DNA of 64,000 nucleotides. It comes from CAVYEM01 sp963767635 (lineage in GTDB: Bacteria > Vulcanimicrobiota > Vulcanimicrobiia > Vulcanimicrobiales > Vulcanimicrobiaceae). The DNA lies in assembly GCA_963767635.1 (NCBI GenBank), contig CAVYEM010000001.1:1674001-1738000 (forward strand), written 5' to 3'. This document shows, in pieces, positions 9,597 through 17,019 of this stretch; the stretch's first letter is position 1, and each line of letters begins with the position of its first letter. Below the pieces are notes generated by a model. It worked only from the letters and a program-made list of their open reading frames with translations, searched no databases and was not told the origin of the DNA. A program made the position numbers and the translations under genes.

Positions 9597-10065
9597 TCAG
9601 GACTTTTCCGCGCGAGGTCGCGCTCGTGGCGCCACCGGTGTGTATGTCCCGGTGATTTCGACCTGAGGCGCTGCCGAGGCGGGGTTAGTATAGAGCGTCA
9701 CGCTGCTGCCGGTGCGCATACGATCGGCAATGACCGCGATGTTCACGGCATCGTCGACCGCTGCTGACGGAAAGAGTAACGCTTCGCATGGCGCATCGCC
9801 CGCCGCAGCGCCGATGTCTTGAGTGATGATGGGACGTCGTTCTTCTTGCGCGAGCTCCCAGGGACGTCGTGTGTTGCGTATTCGCAAGATAGAGCACCTC
9901 GAAGTCGCCGATGTGATTATAGCGACCGCCATCCAGGATTGAGCCGATGGCCGAGAGCGGCGAGCCCATGTAGTGCAAATCGATGGAGCGAAAAAAAGTC
10001 CCTCGCACTGGTGTTGTTGCGAGGGACCGAATTTTTGCGGCGATGCGCGTAGTTCGCGCACTCAC
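9597..10065 (-). CDS. RES-domain protein (putative NAD+-degrading toxin), apparent frameshift
   Basis: The text VRGTFFRSIDLHYMG, then DGGRYNHIG, VLYLANTQHT and an acidic LELAQEE match the RES domain: the conserved Arg, the GGR(Y/W)N block, the Y-L-A strand and the following Glu. Characterised RES toxins consume NAD+ and are neutralised by Xre/MbcA-type partners. The frame breaks next to AGCT near 9854-9857; removing one G turns CTGGGAGCTC into CTGGAGCTC and gives one frame to the stop at 9597. The span is 3n+1 bases (155 aa). The GTG start at 10065 overlaps the stop of the upstream mini-gene (GTGA). No Xre-like antitoxin is visible; toxin activity is inferred from family only. Confidence 0.6.
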
Positions 10066-10224
10066 GCTATGGAGCCCGGGGGCTCCATTGGGGTCTCGCC
10101 GCCCAAAAACGGCCTGCTTTGCGCTGGCTCGACTTGGCCAGGGGTCTTGGCGTATTAGCCCCGAGGCGACTCCCACGAGCGAACCAGCAAGCAGCACTGG
10201 GAGAGCGCTTCTTCCTATTCCCAT
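10062..10224 (-). CDS. Short membrane-segment ORF upstream of the RES gene, probably broken
   Basis: Starts MGIGRSALPVLLAGSLVGVA, one hydrophobic segment with small-residue spacing, closely related to the start of the mini-gene at 10532-10707. After the helix the frame has to shift by one (or miss five bases) near 10150 to reach the stop at 10062 that overlaps the RES start (GTGA). In that second frame the tail is hydrophilic and Pro/Gly rich (PFLGGETPMEPPGSIA). It could be a coupled partner of the RES protein or a decayed duplicate. Function not recognised. Confidence 0.35.
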
Positions 10225-10290
10225 TGGCCAACGCCTCATTACGCGGAACATCACGCAAAACAGCCACTCCGACGTGGCACTTCAAACGCT
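10154..10290. repeat. Imperfect direct repeat, copy 1
   Basis: About 137 bases (10154-10290) similar to 10634-10774 in the same orientation. Shared blocks include ATTAGCCCC-GCGACTCCC, AACCAGCAA, GGAGAGCGCTTCTTCC, CATTACGCG and GACGTGGC. The repeat covers the start of a mini membrane ORF on the minus strand and its upstream region, so it is a duplicated gene segment. Confidence 0.7.
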
Positions 10291-10531
10291 CGCTACGAAA
10301 GACAGAACGCTGAACGTATTAGTCGATGGATTGAGGATCGTCAGCAATCCTTCCGGACAAAAGCGTTGCGGTACAGGACGCGCTACATTGACTCTGGATG
10401 AGACGAACGCGTGGTACACCGCACGCATCAGTTGGAAAGAAAACGCAATGATGATTATGATGGCGGGGCGACGCGATGACTACGATGCCTCCTGTGACCT
10501 TACGGCCGATGGTTTTCCTTTTAGATACGGG
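10225..10531. other. Intergenic stretch of lower GC between the two mini-genes
   Basis: About 300 bases, visibly AT-richer than the flanks. No protein I recognise in any frame. The left 65 bases belong to the direct repeat; the rest shows no convincing hairpin, tRNA or promoter. The long plus-strand frame crossing it has no start signal or family features. Confidence 0.4.
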
Positions 10532-10707
10532 TTACTGCGGCCCAACCGTCTTTTTGGAAAATAGAAGTGCGGCAACAATCGTTCCAAATACTACGCCAAG
10601 AGCGCCGGCCAGTTTCTAGTCACCGCGTAAGCTATTAGCCCCGCGGCGACTCCCATAAGGCAACCAGCAAGGAGCGCCTTTAGGAGAGCGCTTCTTCCAA
10701 GCGTCAT
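10532..10707 (-). CDS. Mini membrane protein with two hydrophobic segments, apparent frameshift
   Basis: Frame one from ATG 10707 reads MTLGRSALLKALLAGCLMGV and continues AAGLIAYAVTR; a second frame continues KLAGALGVVFGTIVAALLF and a short basic tail ending at TAA 10532. They join if one A is restored in the A3 run complementary to 10613-10615 (T-R-K-L). The span is 3n-1 bases, 58 aa corrected. Both helices carry Gly/Ala small-residue patterns suited to helix packing. The N-terminal 25 residues match the mini-gene at 10062-10224. Unknown function; might be holin-like, antitoxin-like or phage-derived, none of which the sequence proves. Confidence 0.4.
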
Positions 10708-10774
10708 CGGCCAAGATGCACATTACGCGCGAGCATCACGAGGCCAGGCGCTTCGACGTGGCGTTTAAAACGCT
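10634..10774. repeat. Imperfect direct repeat, copy 2
   Basis: Partner of 10154-10290, about 480 bases away in the same orientation. It covers the start of the second mini membrane ORF and about 65 bases upstream of it. Confidence 0.7.
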
Positions 10775-10834
10775 AATTAGGCACACAGTAACGGTGCAAT
10801 CGTCCGCATTGCGGATTTTTGGTCCGCAGCGGCG

Positions 10835-11179
10835 CTACATTTGCATCGAGGAAATCTGCGTGTAGGCGTCGAGCAGTTTGTTGCGAATCGCGAGCGTGAA
10901 CTGCATGGCAAGATTCGCTTCTTCCACCGACGTGACGACCTTGCTCACGTCGTTGGTGCGGCCTGCGGCTAGATCTTGCGAGAGCTGATCCGACTGGGTG
11001 ACTTTGTCGTTGACGTCGCTCATGAGCGATGTCAACGTGTCCTTGAACGACGGCCCGGAGGCTGCGCCGGTTGCCGGCAAAGATTCCGTCTGCGGTCCGT
11101 TCGACGTGCCGATGTCCGGTACGAACGTGCCGGGAATCGCGGCCGCCATGGCGGTTTTGTACGATGCGTTGATGTCCAC
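10835..11179 (-). CDS. fliE: Flagellar hook-basal body complex protein FliE
   Basis: FliE joins the MS-ring to the rod. The 114-residue protein has a variable, low-complexity N-terminus and the conserved C-terminal half: SFKDTLTSLMSDVNDKVTQSD, then VVTSVEEANLAMQFTLAIRNKLLDAY, with the final YTQISSMQM matching the family's typical R-N-K-(L/V)-x-(D/E)-A-Y-x-(E/Q)-I-x-x-M-x-(M/V) ending. GTG start at 11179, two bases after the flgC stop. Last gene of flgB-flgC-fliE, the usual order. Confidence 0.9.
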   Translation of the reverse strand: MDINASYKTAMAAAIPGTFVPDIGTSNGPQTESLPATGAASGPSFKDTLTSLMSDVNDKVTQSDQLSQDLAAGRTNDVSKVVTSVEEANLAMQFTLAIRNKLLDAYTQISSMQM

Positions 11180-11181
11180 GA

Positions 11182-11631
11182 TCAGCTCCGCAGCAGATTG
11201 AGCGCAGCGCTGCTCATCGAACGCGCCTCTTGCATCGCCGTCACGTTCGCCTGGTAGGCGCGTGACGCGGCCATCATGTCGACCATTTCCTTCACGACCG
11301 AAACGTTGGGGTAGTGTACGTATCCACGCGCGTCCGCATCGGGATTGCTGGGATCGAACTCGAGCCGGTCGGGGCTGTTGTCCTGCACGATGCCCAGCGC
11401 CGCGACGCCGCCGCCGGCACTGCTGGAACCATCGTCCGAGTCGGGCCCCACGAGAGGCTGCTCGGCTTCTCCCGGCTTCTCCGAGTACACGACCAACTGC
11501 CGCTTGAACGCGCCGCCTTGCGGCGTGTGCGTCGTGTTGGCGTTGGCGATATTGTTGGCGATCACGTCCATCGCGAGGCGTTCCGCCGAAAGTCCCGAGG
11601 CGCTGATTTCGATCGAGTTGTAAAAATCCAT
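11182..11631 (-). CDS. flgC: Proximal rod protein FlgC
   Basis: 149-residue rod protein. N-terminal DFYNSIEISASGLSAERLAM and NNIANANTTHTPQGGAFKRQ match FlgC; the C-terminal GYVHYPNVSVVKEMVDMMAA with SRAYQANVTAMQ is diagnostic. A Gly/Ser-rich insert (about residues 66-78) separates the two halves. The ATG at 11631 overlaps the flgB stop (TAATG). Exported by the flagellar T3SS and assembled with FlgB and FlgF into the proximal rod. Confidence 0.92.
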   Translation of the reverse strand: MDFYNSIEISASGLSAERLAMDVIANNIANANTTHTPQGGAFKRQLVVYSEKPGEAEQPLVGPDSDDGSSSAGGGVAALGIVQDNSPDRLEFDPSNPDADARGYVHYPNVSVVKEMVDMMAASRAYQANVTAMQEARSMSSAALNLLRS

Positions 11632-12059
11632 TATCGCGGCTGCTCCGTGATGGCTTCGCGCAAACGCATGAACTGCACTTGCAGCAGCTGCGACATCGTT
11701 TGTGAATAACTTGAATTCTCGGACAGCTGAGCCATCTCTTGATCGACGTCGACGTTGCTGCCGTCGGCGCGCATCACGTCCGTATCGTCCGTCTGGACCG
11801 CCGGAGCGAACGGCTGCGCTTGAGCCGAACCGCCGAACTGACGATCGCTGTCGGTCGCCAGCGCGAGATCGTCGCTTTGCGCATCGCCCTCCGCCGCCGC
11901 AAGCGCGTCTTTGAACGAGACCGATTGGCGATGGTAATTGGGCGTATTGACGTTGGCGATGTTGTTGGAGATCGCGGCATGTTCCATGTCGGCGCCGGAA
12001 ATCGCATTGCCCAGCATGTCGACCGTCGAGCCGAAGCCGACGGCGCTCAAGTCGCTCAT
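11631..12059 (-). CDS. flgB: Proximal rod protein FlgB
   Basis: 142-residue rod protein with the FlgB signature ISNNIANVNTPNYHRQSVSF near residue 30 and the C-terminal helix SYSQTMSQLLQVQFMRLREAI. The central region (Asp/Ala/Gln rich) is variable as usual. It heads the flgB-flgC-fliE cluster. No clear sigma-28 promoter with proper spacing lies upstream; a partial match ends only six bases before the ATG. Confidence 0.9.
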   Translation of the reverse strand: MSDLSAVGFGSTVDMLGNAISGADMEHAAISNNIANVNTPNYHRQSVSFKDALAAAEGDAQSDDLALATDSDRQFGGSAQAQPFAPAVQTDDTDVMRADGSNVDVDQEMAQLSENSSYSQTMSQLLQVQFMRLREAITEQPR

Positions 12060-12186
12060 CAGAATCCGTATCGGACGTTCGGGGACAAATCTTGAACGGG
12101 CGGTCCGACATGAGGTTCCTCGACGGGCTGGGGAGTCGTTCGAGAGAGCTTGTCCTGACCTTGACGAAAGGCTGGGGGCGATCCCG

Positions 12187-13986
12187 TCAGGCGAATTGCG
12201 TGGCGTGCAGACGGGCGTAGGCGCCGCCCTTTTCCAACAGCGCCTGGTGCGTTCCCATCTCGACGACGCGGCCCGCCTCGATATACAAAATCGTGTGCGC
12301 CCGGCGAATCGTCGAGAGACGGTGCGCGATGATGAGGGTGGTGCGTCCGGGCAAGAGCCGATCCAACGCTTGTTCGATGAGCGCCTCGGAGTGCGTGTCG
12401 AGCGCGCTGGTGGCCTCGTCCAAAATCAGGATCCGCGGGTCGCGCAGGATGGCGCGCGCGATGGCGATGCGCTGACGCTGCCCTCCTGAGAGCCGCAGGC
12501 CGCGCTCTCCCACCTCGGTGCCGTACCCTTGCGGAAAACCCAAAACGAACTCTTCGGCGTTGGCTTGCCTTGCCGCTTCGCGCACCTCTTCGTCGCTCGC
12601 CTCGAGGCGGCCGTACCGAATATTGTCGGCGATGGTGCCGCGAAAGAGCTGCGCCTCCTGCGGGACGATGCCGATCGCGGCGCGCAACGCGGAAAGGCGC
12701 ACATCACGCAGATCGATCCCGTCGATGGTGATACGCCCGCTCTGCGGCTCGTAGAATCGCGGCACCAGATTCACGATCGTCGTTTTGCCGGCCCCCGAGG
12801 GCCCCACCAGCGCGACGATTTCGCCGGCGCCGATGCGCACCGAGAAATCGTCTAAGACGGGCGCTTCCTGCGGCGAGTAGGCAAAGTGCACGTGCTCGAA
12901 ACAAAGCTCGCCGCGCACGTTCGGAAGGTTGGACGCCCCCGGTTTGTCCGCCCGCTCCACCGGCAGATCGAGCACCTCGTACACGCGTCCGGCGCCGACG
13001 ATCGCCTTGCTCAATTCGCCGACGAACGCGGCAAAGCGATTCATCGGATTGATGAGATTGGCCAGCAGCCCCCAATACATGAAGAGTTCGCCGACGTTCA
13101 AGCGGCCGACGACGACCTCGCGCGTGGAAAGCCAAATAATCGCCACCACCGCGCTGGACATGAGCACCGAGAGCACCAGCGGCTGCGTTTGAATGAACTG
13201 CGTGAGTTTCATGTACGTGCCGAAGTACGCGTCATTGCGTCCACGAAAGCGGCGGGCTTCATACTCTTCGCGCCCGAACGCTTTGATGATGCGCTGGCCG
13301 GTGAGCGCCTCGGTCAGCGTCGAGGAGAGATCCGAAATGCGCTGCTGCGCGCGCACGGTTCCGGCCGAGATCAAACGCTGGAACCGCGAGACCGCGAACG
13401 AAACGGCCGGTGCGACGACGATCAGCGAGCACGTGAGCAGCCAATCCATCTTCACCATGAAGATGAACGACGAGAGGAACGTGACGCTGTTGGTGAGCAG
13501 CTGCGGCAGCGAAATGCTCACGGCGTCGGTCATAATCTGCAGATCGCTGTTGAAGCGCGCGATGAAGTCGCCGGGGCGCCACTTGGCGAATTCGCCCAGC
13601 GGCAGCCGCAAAATGCGCTCGAACAGCTGCGCGCGCATGCGTGCGATGAGATGCTGCCCGCTCCAGGCCATCAAGTAGGTTTGGCCGTAGGTCGCGATCG
13701 CGCCGACGATCAGCGCGACGAAAATCGCGAAGAGCATCACGTACAGCACGTGGAGATCCGGGTGGGCAGCGGTTATGACGTGATTGACGATCTGCCCGAA
13801 GCCCCACGGCGCCACGAGGTTCGTCAGTCCGCCCGCGGCGCCCAAAACCACGGCCAGCGCCAGCGTGGGATAGTACGGACGCGCATCCCGCGCCAGGCGC
13901 GAGACGGCCGTGCGAGCGAACATTGCAGCCTCGCTTGCCGCCGCGGCGCTCTGAAACCTCTTGCGAGGCTTGGCGGTAGATGCCAA
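12187..13986 (-). CDS. ABC transporter, fused permease-ATPase exporter (MsbA-like)
   Basis: 599 residues: six transmembrane helices (about 40-330) followed by an ATPase domain. Walker A GPSGAGKTTIVNLVPRFYEP, Q-loop IGIVPQEAQLF, signature LSGGQRQRIAIARAIL, Walker B RILILDEATSALD and H-loop IIAHRLSTI are all intact, so it should be an active homodimeric half-transporter of the lipid A/multidrug exporter class. Substrate cannot be read from sequence. It reads away from the divergent gene at 14012 and is separated from flgB by about 125 bases of non-coding DNA. Confidence 0.9.
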   Translation of the reverse strand: MASTAKPRKRFQSAAAASEAAMFARTAVSRLARDARPYYPTLALAVVLGAAGGLTNLVAPWGFGQIVNHVITAAHPDLHVLYVMLFAIFVALIVGAIATYGQTYLMAWSGQHLIARMRAQLFERILRLPLGEFAKWRPGDFIARFNSDLQIMTDAVSISLPQLLTNSVTFLSSFIFMVKMDWLLTCSLIVVAPAVSFAVSRFQRLISAGTVRAQQRISDLSSTLTEALTGQRIIKAFGREEYEARRFRGRNDAYFGTYMKLTQFIQTQPLVLSVLMSSAVVAIIWLSTREVVVGRLNVGELFMYWGLLANLINPMNRFAAFVGELSKAIVGAGRVYEVLDLPVERADKPGASNLPNVRGELCFEHVHFAYSPQEAPVLDDFSVRIGAGEIVALVGPSGAGKTTIVNLVPRFYEPQSGRITIDGIDLRDVRLSALRAAIGIVPQEAQLFRGTIADNIRYGRLEASDEEVREAARQANAEEFVLGFPQGYGTEVGERGLRLSGGQRQRIAIARAILRDPRILILDEATSALDTHSEALIEQALDRLLPGRTTLIIAHRLSTIRRAHTILYIEAGRVVEMGTHQALLEKGGAYARLHATQFA

Positions 13987-14011
13987 TGAAAAGTTTACCG
14001 GGAGATCGATC

Positions 14012-14593
14012 GTGGACTGCTACTTCCATTCAAACGTCCCATCCGTCGCGCCGTGTGCCGACTGCGGCAAACCGATCTGCGCGACATGCCGCGACAGCGT
14101 CGGAAACTGCCCCAGTTGCCGCTTAGCGGCCAAAATCGACTCGGCGTCCGGCACGCGAAAGTCCGTGGCCGGCGAGGTGCCGCCTCGCTCCGCGCAGTGG
14201 TGGCGAACCACGCCGCAGCAACAGCCTGCGCCGCAGGCACGCGCCACGGTCAGCGAACCGATGGACCCCGCGGAGTCCCGCGCCCTGGTCGCGCTCGGCT
14301 ATCCGCTCTGGCCGCTCGCACTCATTGCGCTCTTCGATCGCAAGCAATCGCGCAGTCTGCGCAAACATGCGTATCAGGCGCTCGGGTTCAACGTCGGCAT
14401 GGCGGGTCTGTACGGCATTCTGGCGCTGCTCACGAACATTCCGTTGCTCGGCATAAGCGCCGGCCTCATGCTGGCGTTCATTCTGCCGGTCTTCATCGTG
14501 CTCAGCGTGTACTACGGCATCAAAGCCTGGCACGGCGACGACGTGCGCGTGCCGATCGTCAGCGATTGGCTGGACGATCGGATGGCCGCGTAA
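14012..14593 (+). CDS. Zinc-binding (B-box-like) N-terminus with DUF4870 membrane domain
   Basis: The first 35 residues hold Cys/His pairs (VDCYFHSNV, CADCGKPICATCRDSVGNC) resembling a B-box zinc finger, used in bacteria as a small protein-binding module at the N-terminus of membrane proteins. A Pro/Gln linker leads to a DUF4870-like membrane domain with three hydrophobic segments (LWPLALIALF, GLYGILALLTNIP, AFILPVFIVLSVYYGIKAW). GTG start at 14012 with GGGAG seven bases upstream. The 3' end overlaps the convergent photolyase gene by 35 bases. Function unknown. Confidence 0.65.
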   Translation: MDCYFHSNVPSVAPCADCGKPICATCRDSVGNCPSCRLAAKIDSASGTRKSVAGEVPPRSAQWWRTTPQQQPAPQARATVSEPMDPAESRALVALGYPLWPLALIALFDRKQSRSLRKHAYQALGFNVGMAGLYGILALLTNIPLLGISAGLMLAFILPVFIVLSVYYGIKAWHGDDVRVPIVSDWLDDRMAA

Positions 14594-15995
14594 ACCGCTG
14601 GTATTTTTTCAGAAATTCCCGCGCCGCCGATTCGTGATCGATCACTGGACGCGGATAGACCTTGCCGGAGAAAAGCGGGAGTTCGATTTGCGCCGTCGCG
14701 GGTTTCGCGCCGATTGCGGAGCCCGGTAGATGTGAAAGTTCGCTAATCCACGTTTTGGCATACACGCCGTTCGGATCGAAACGGCGTGCTTGCTTTACAG
14801 GGTTATAGATTCGCGGATACGCCGCCAGATCGGCTCCGACTCCCGCCACCCACTGCCAATTTCCGATCGCGAGCGCAGCATCGTCTTCGATCAGATGCCG
14901 GTCCCATTCCGCCGCACCTACGCGCCAATCCACGCCAAGATCGAAGCACAGGAACGAAGCGGCTATCGCGCGCACGCGCGGATGCATCCATCCCGTTGCA
15001 TGCAGCTGTCGAATCCCCGCGTCCACGAGCGGATACCCCGTACACCCGGTGCGCCAGGCCGGCAGTCGGGGATGCGAACGCGAGAACGGAAAATCATGCA
15101 TCTTCTCCTGCAGCACCTGCGTCTGCGTCTGCGGATGATACCAGGCGAGCTGCAAAAAGAAGTCGCGCAGCGCGATGGAGCGCAGAAAAATTTTGAGCGA
15201 GCTGCGCTCTTCCGCAAGCAAAAACGGATCGTCGATGCGCCGGCGAACCAACCTCACGATCGTGCGCGCGGCGATCGTTCCAAAAGAAAGCTCCGCACCC
15301 AAATGCGAGGTTCTGTCGTCTGCGGGCAAATTCAGCGCGAACGCATACTGCGGCGCGCTGGTTGCCAGGTACGCGTCGAATTTCGCGGCGCTTTGGGCGG
15401 GACCAGCCTGGGCAATCTGCAGATCCGAACCGAATTCTCCCGGCTCGGGCAACGATTCGCTCTCCAGTTCCGTGCGAGCGAACGAAAGCAGCAGCGGCAA
15501 CTCGTACGATGCCGGCTCGAGTTGACGCCACTGTTCGTAGTATGCGGCGAATGCGCGGTAGCCCTCACCGGCAGACGGCCGCGCCGCCGCCGTCTCCTCC
15601 GGAATGATCGCCGGCGCATCCTGCACCGCCAGCGCGCGCAGCCCCGCTTCTTCCAACTCCGACTGCAGCCGGGCGTCGGACTCCGTGGCCGCGCGATCGA
15701 AACCGGCACTCCATACAACGACCCTCGCGCCGCAGCCGCGCGCCAGCGTTTTGAGGATCGTGCCGGCATTGCCGCGGCGCACGATCAGGCGCGCTCCACG
15801 TTCTCGCAGCGCTGCGTCGAGCGATGCAACGGCACCGCAGAAAAACGCGGCGCGCCGGCGGGAAGCGCGCAAACGCGCAGCCAAGGCGCGATCGAGAATC
15901 AGAACCGGGATCACTTCGCCGTCCGCGGCGGCCGCGGCGAGGCCCGCGTGATCGTCCAGGCGCAAGTCTCGCGTGAAACGATACAACGAAGGCAT
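14559..15995 (-). CDS. phr: Deoxyribodipyrimidine photolyase / cryptochrome family
   Basis: 478 residues, normal for class I CPD photolyases. N-terminal Rossmann domain (LYRFTRDLRLDDHAGL with the family's R-x-D-L-R motif, then VIPVLILD) and C-terminal FAD domain with SHLGAELSFGTIAAR, LRDFFLQLAWYHP, GYPLVDAGIRQLHATGWMHPR, FLCFDLGVDWR and NWQWVAGVGADLAAYPRIYNP. The Trp residues for flavin photoreduction and the active-site W-M-H-x-R are present. Uses blue light and FADH- to split pyrimidine dimers. The final R-F-N-P-x-x-Q segment appears as RIYNPVKQARRFDP. Next gene downstream of the cytochrome (5-base gap), probably co-transcribed. Confidence 0.9.
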   Translation of the reverse strand: MPSLYRFTRDLRLDDHAGLAAAAADGEVIPVLILDRALAARLRASRRRAAFFCGAVASLDAALRERGARLIVRRGNAGTILKTLARGCGARVVVWSAGFDRAATESDARLQSELEEAGLRALAVQDAPAIIPEETAAARPSAGEGYRAFAAYYEQWRQLEPASYELPLLLSFARTELESESLPEPGEFGSDLQIAQAGPAQSAAKFDAYLATSAPQYAFALNLPADDRTSHLGAELSFGTIAARTIVRLVRRRIDDPFLLAEERSSLKIFLRSIALRDFFLQLAWYHPQTQTQVLQEKMHDFPFSRSHPRLPAWRTGCTGYPLVDAGIRQLHATGWMHPRVRAIAASFLCFDLGVDWRVGAAEWDRHLIEDDAALAIGNWQWVAGVGADLAAYPRIYNPVKQARRFDPNGVYAKTWISELSHLPGSAIGAKPATAQIELPLFSGKVYPRPVIDHESAAREFLKKYQRFTRPSDRPANR

Positions 15996-15999
15996 CGCG

Positions 16000-16344
16000 T
16001 TACAACGATTCGACGTATGCGCTGACGTCGCGAACGTCGTTTCGGGTCAGCCGGCTCGGGTAGAGCTTCGGCATGACGGGCGGCGGATCGAGAACGGCCG
16101 CGCGAACCTGCCGGTACGATTTGCGTGTCCGTTCGCGCAGCAATGACGATGCGATCGGACCGCCGGTACCGCCCGCGCCGTGACAGGCCGCGCACTGCTG
16201 CGCAAAGATCGCGCGCCCGCGAGCGACGTCGGCGCCGGGGATGCCTGAGTTTCCCGAGCGATCGTGTGAACCGCCGCTGCACGCGTTCGCTGCAAGAGCG
16301 AGCACGATGAAGGCGAGCACCATGGCCGCGACGCGAAACGACAT
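16000..16344 (-). CDS. Small c-type cytochrome, lipoprotein
   Basis: 114 residues. A hydrophobic leader ends in LAANAC, a plausible lipobox, so it is probably membrane-anchored on the periplasmic side. The mature part has GRAIFAQQCAACHGAGGTGG (CXXCH haem site) and the distal Met ligand in PPPVMPKLYPSRL, the pattern of monohaem class I cytochrome c. Partner enzymes are not visible nearby. It precedes the photolyase gene by 5 bases; no functional link is obvious. Confidence 0.85.
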   Translation of the reverse strand: MSFRVAAMVLAFIVLALAANACSGGSHDRSGNSGIPGADVARGRAIFAQQCAACHGAGGTGGPIASSLLRERTRKSYRQVRAAVLDPPPVMPKLYPSRLTRNDVRDVSAYVESL

Positions 16345-16888
16345 TGCGCCGCGAATTTGCCACGCGGGAACGTTATCCCCGTTGCCGCGCTACTCGTGGC
16401 AACGAATTTCAGTCCGATTGATTACCTGGCGTCTTGAAAGTATCGCACGCAGCTGTGGATCACCATGTATGACGCAGAAACCGAAAGCATCACCGCAAGA
16501 TCCATGAAAAACATCGAGCACGCTTTTTTCACAATGAGACCGATTTTGGCCCTCCGCCCTTTTCAGTGGGGTCACACGTTGTCTGAGTACAGTTGCCATA
16601 TAAACATGAGATCAGTTACGTCAAACTCAGACATGGGGTGCATGGGATCTTTGGCAGTCGAGCAGGTTCGGTCTTCCATTCAGGCTCGTAATCGAATATC
16701 CGAATCCACTCGGTCTTTAGCGATGTCTACTTTGGCTAGAAGCGTAACGCTTAGAGCACCAGTACAGGGCCATAATTATTGGAAGTCGTGATGGCCGGGA
16801 TGCGGGTCTTACCGTATAAAGCAGCGGAGCAGTGGCGAACGGTCAGGGAGCGCCTCTTTAGAGTCGTGGACGCGGCCCCACAATCCTG
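16345..16888. other. Non-coding or unassigned stretch, lower GC
   Basis: About 540 bases visibly poorer in GC than the flanks. Short frames exist on both strands (for example 16465-16791 plus, 16390-16599 minus) but have no Shine-Dalgarno, no codon bias like the neighbours and no family motifs. No tRNA or clear terminator seen. The composition suggests acquired DNA together with the downstream NYN gene. Confidence 0.4.
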
Positions 16889-16917
16889 TTGAAAATTTTG
16901 GCCATGCGCGCTATACT
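16889..16917 (+). promoter_or_regulatory. Strong sigma-70-type promoter upstream of the NYN gene
   Basis: TTGAAA at 16889-16894, a 17-base spacer, then TATACT at 16912-16917: a near-consensus housekeeping promoter, unusual in this GC-rich sequence. Predicted transcription start near 16924, giving a leader of about 95 bases before the GTG at 17020. Confidence 0.7.
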
Positions 16918-16975
16918 ATAGGCGTCCGGCCGGAACGCGCTAGTTTTCCGATGCGTTTCGGTAAGACCTAAAATA

Positions 16976-16999
16976 GGGGCTCCTGCGGGGGCCCCCTCT
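16976..16999 (+). other. GC-rich hairpin in the leader of the NYN gene
   Basis: GGGGCTCC, a short loop, then GGGGGCCCC at about 16976-16999, able to form a strong hairpin roughly 10 bases before the GAGGAG ribosome site. It is followed by CTCTAATTT, not a long T tract, so attenuation or mRNA stabilisation is as likely as termination. Confidence 0.4.
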
Positions 17000-17019
17000 A
17001 ATTTCCGAGGAGTATATAC

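Noticed and set aside
10062..10150. Remnant of an Xre/DUF2384 antitoxin upstream of the RES gene (text LGGETPMEPPGS)
   Set aside because: The short LGG-x-TP-x-E resemblance is too little, lies after a frame shift, and the N-terminal part is a membrane helix shared with the neighbouring mini-gene.
9983..10564. 193-residue plus-strand frame through the RES islet
   Set aside because: It runs antisense to the RES gene and the mini-gene, has no ribosome site or family features, and its codon pattern is that of a shadow frame.
12060..12095. Sigma-28-like promoter (TCAA-N15-GTCCGATA) before flgB
   Set aside because: Two mismatches to the core and the -10 element ends about six bases from the ATG, which would make the transcript essentially leaderless; not strong enough to annotate.
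16465..16791. Possible 108-residue gene on the plus strand
   Set aside because: No Shine-Dalgarno, atypical residue use and no family features; treated as unassigned DNA.
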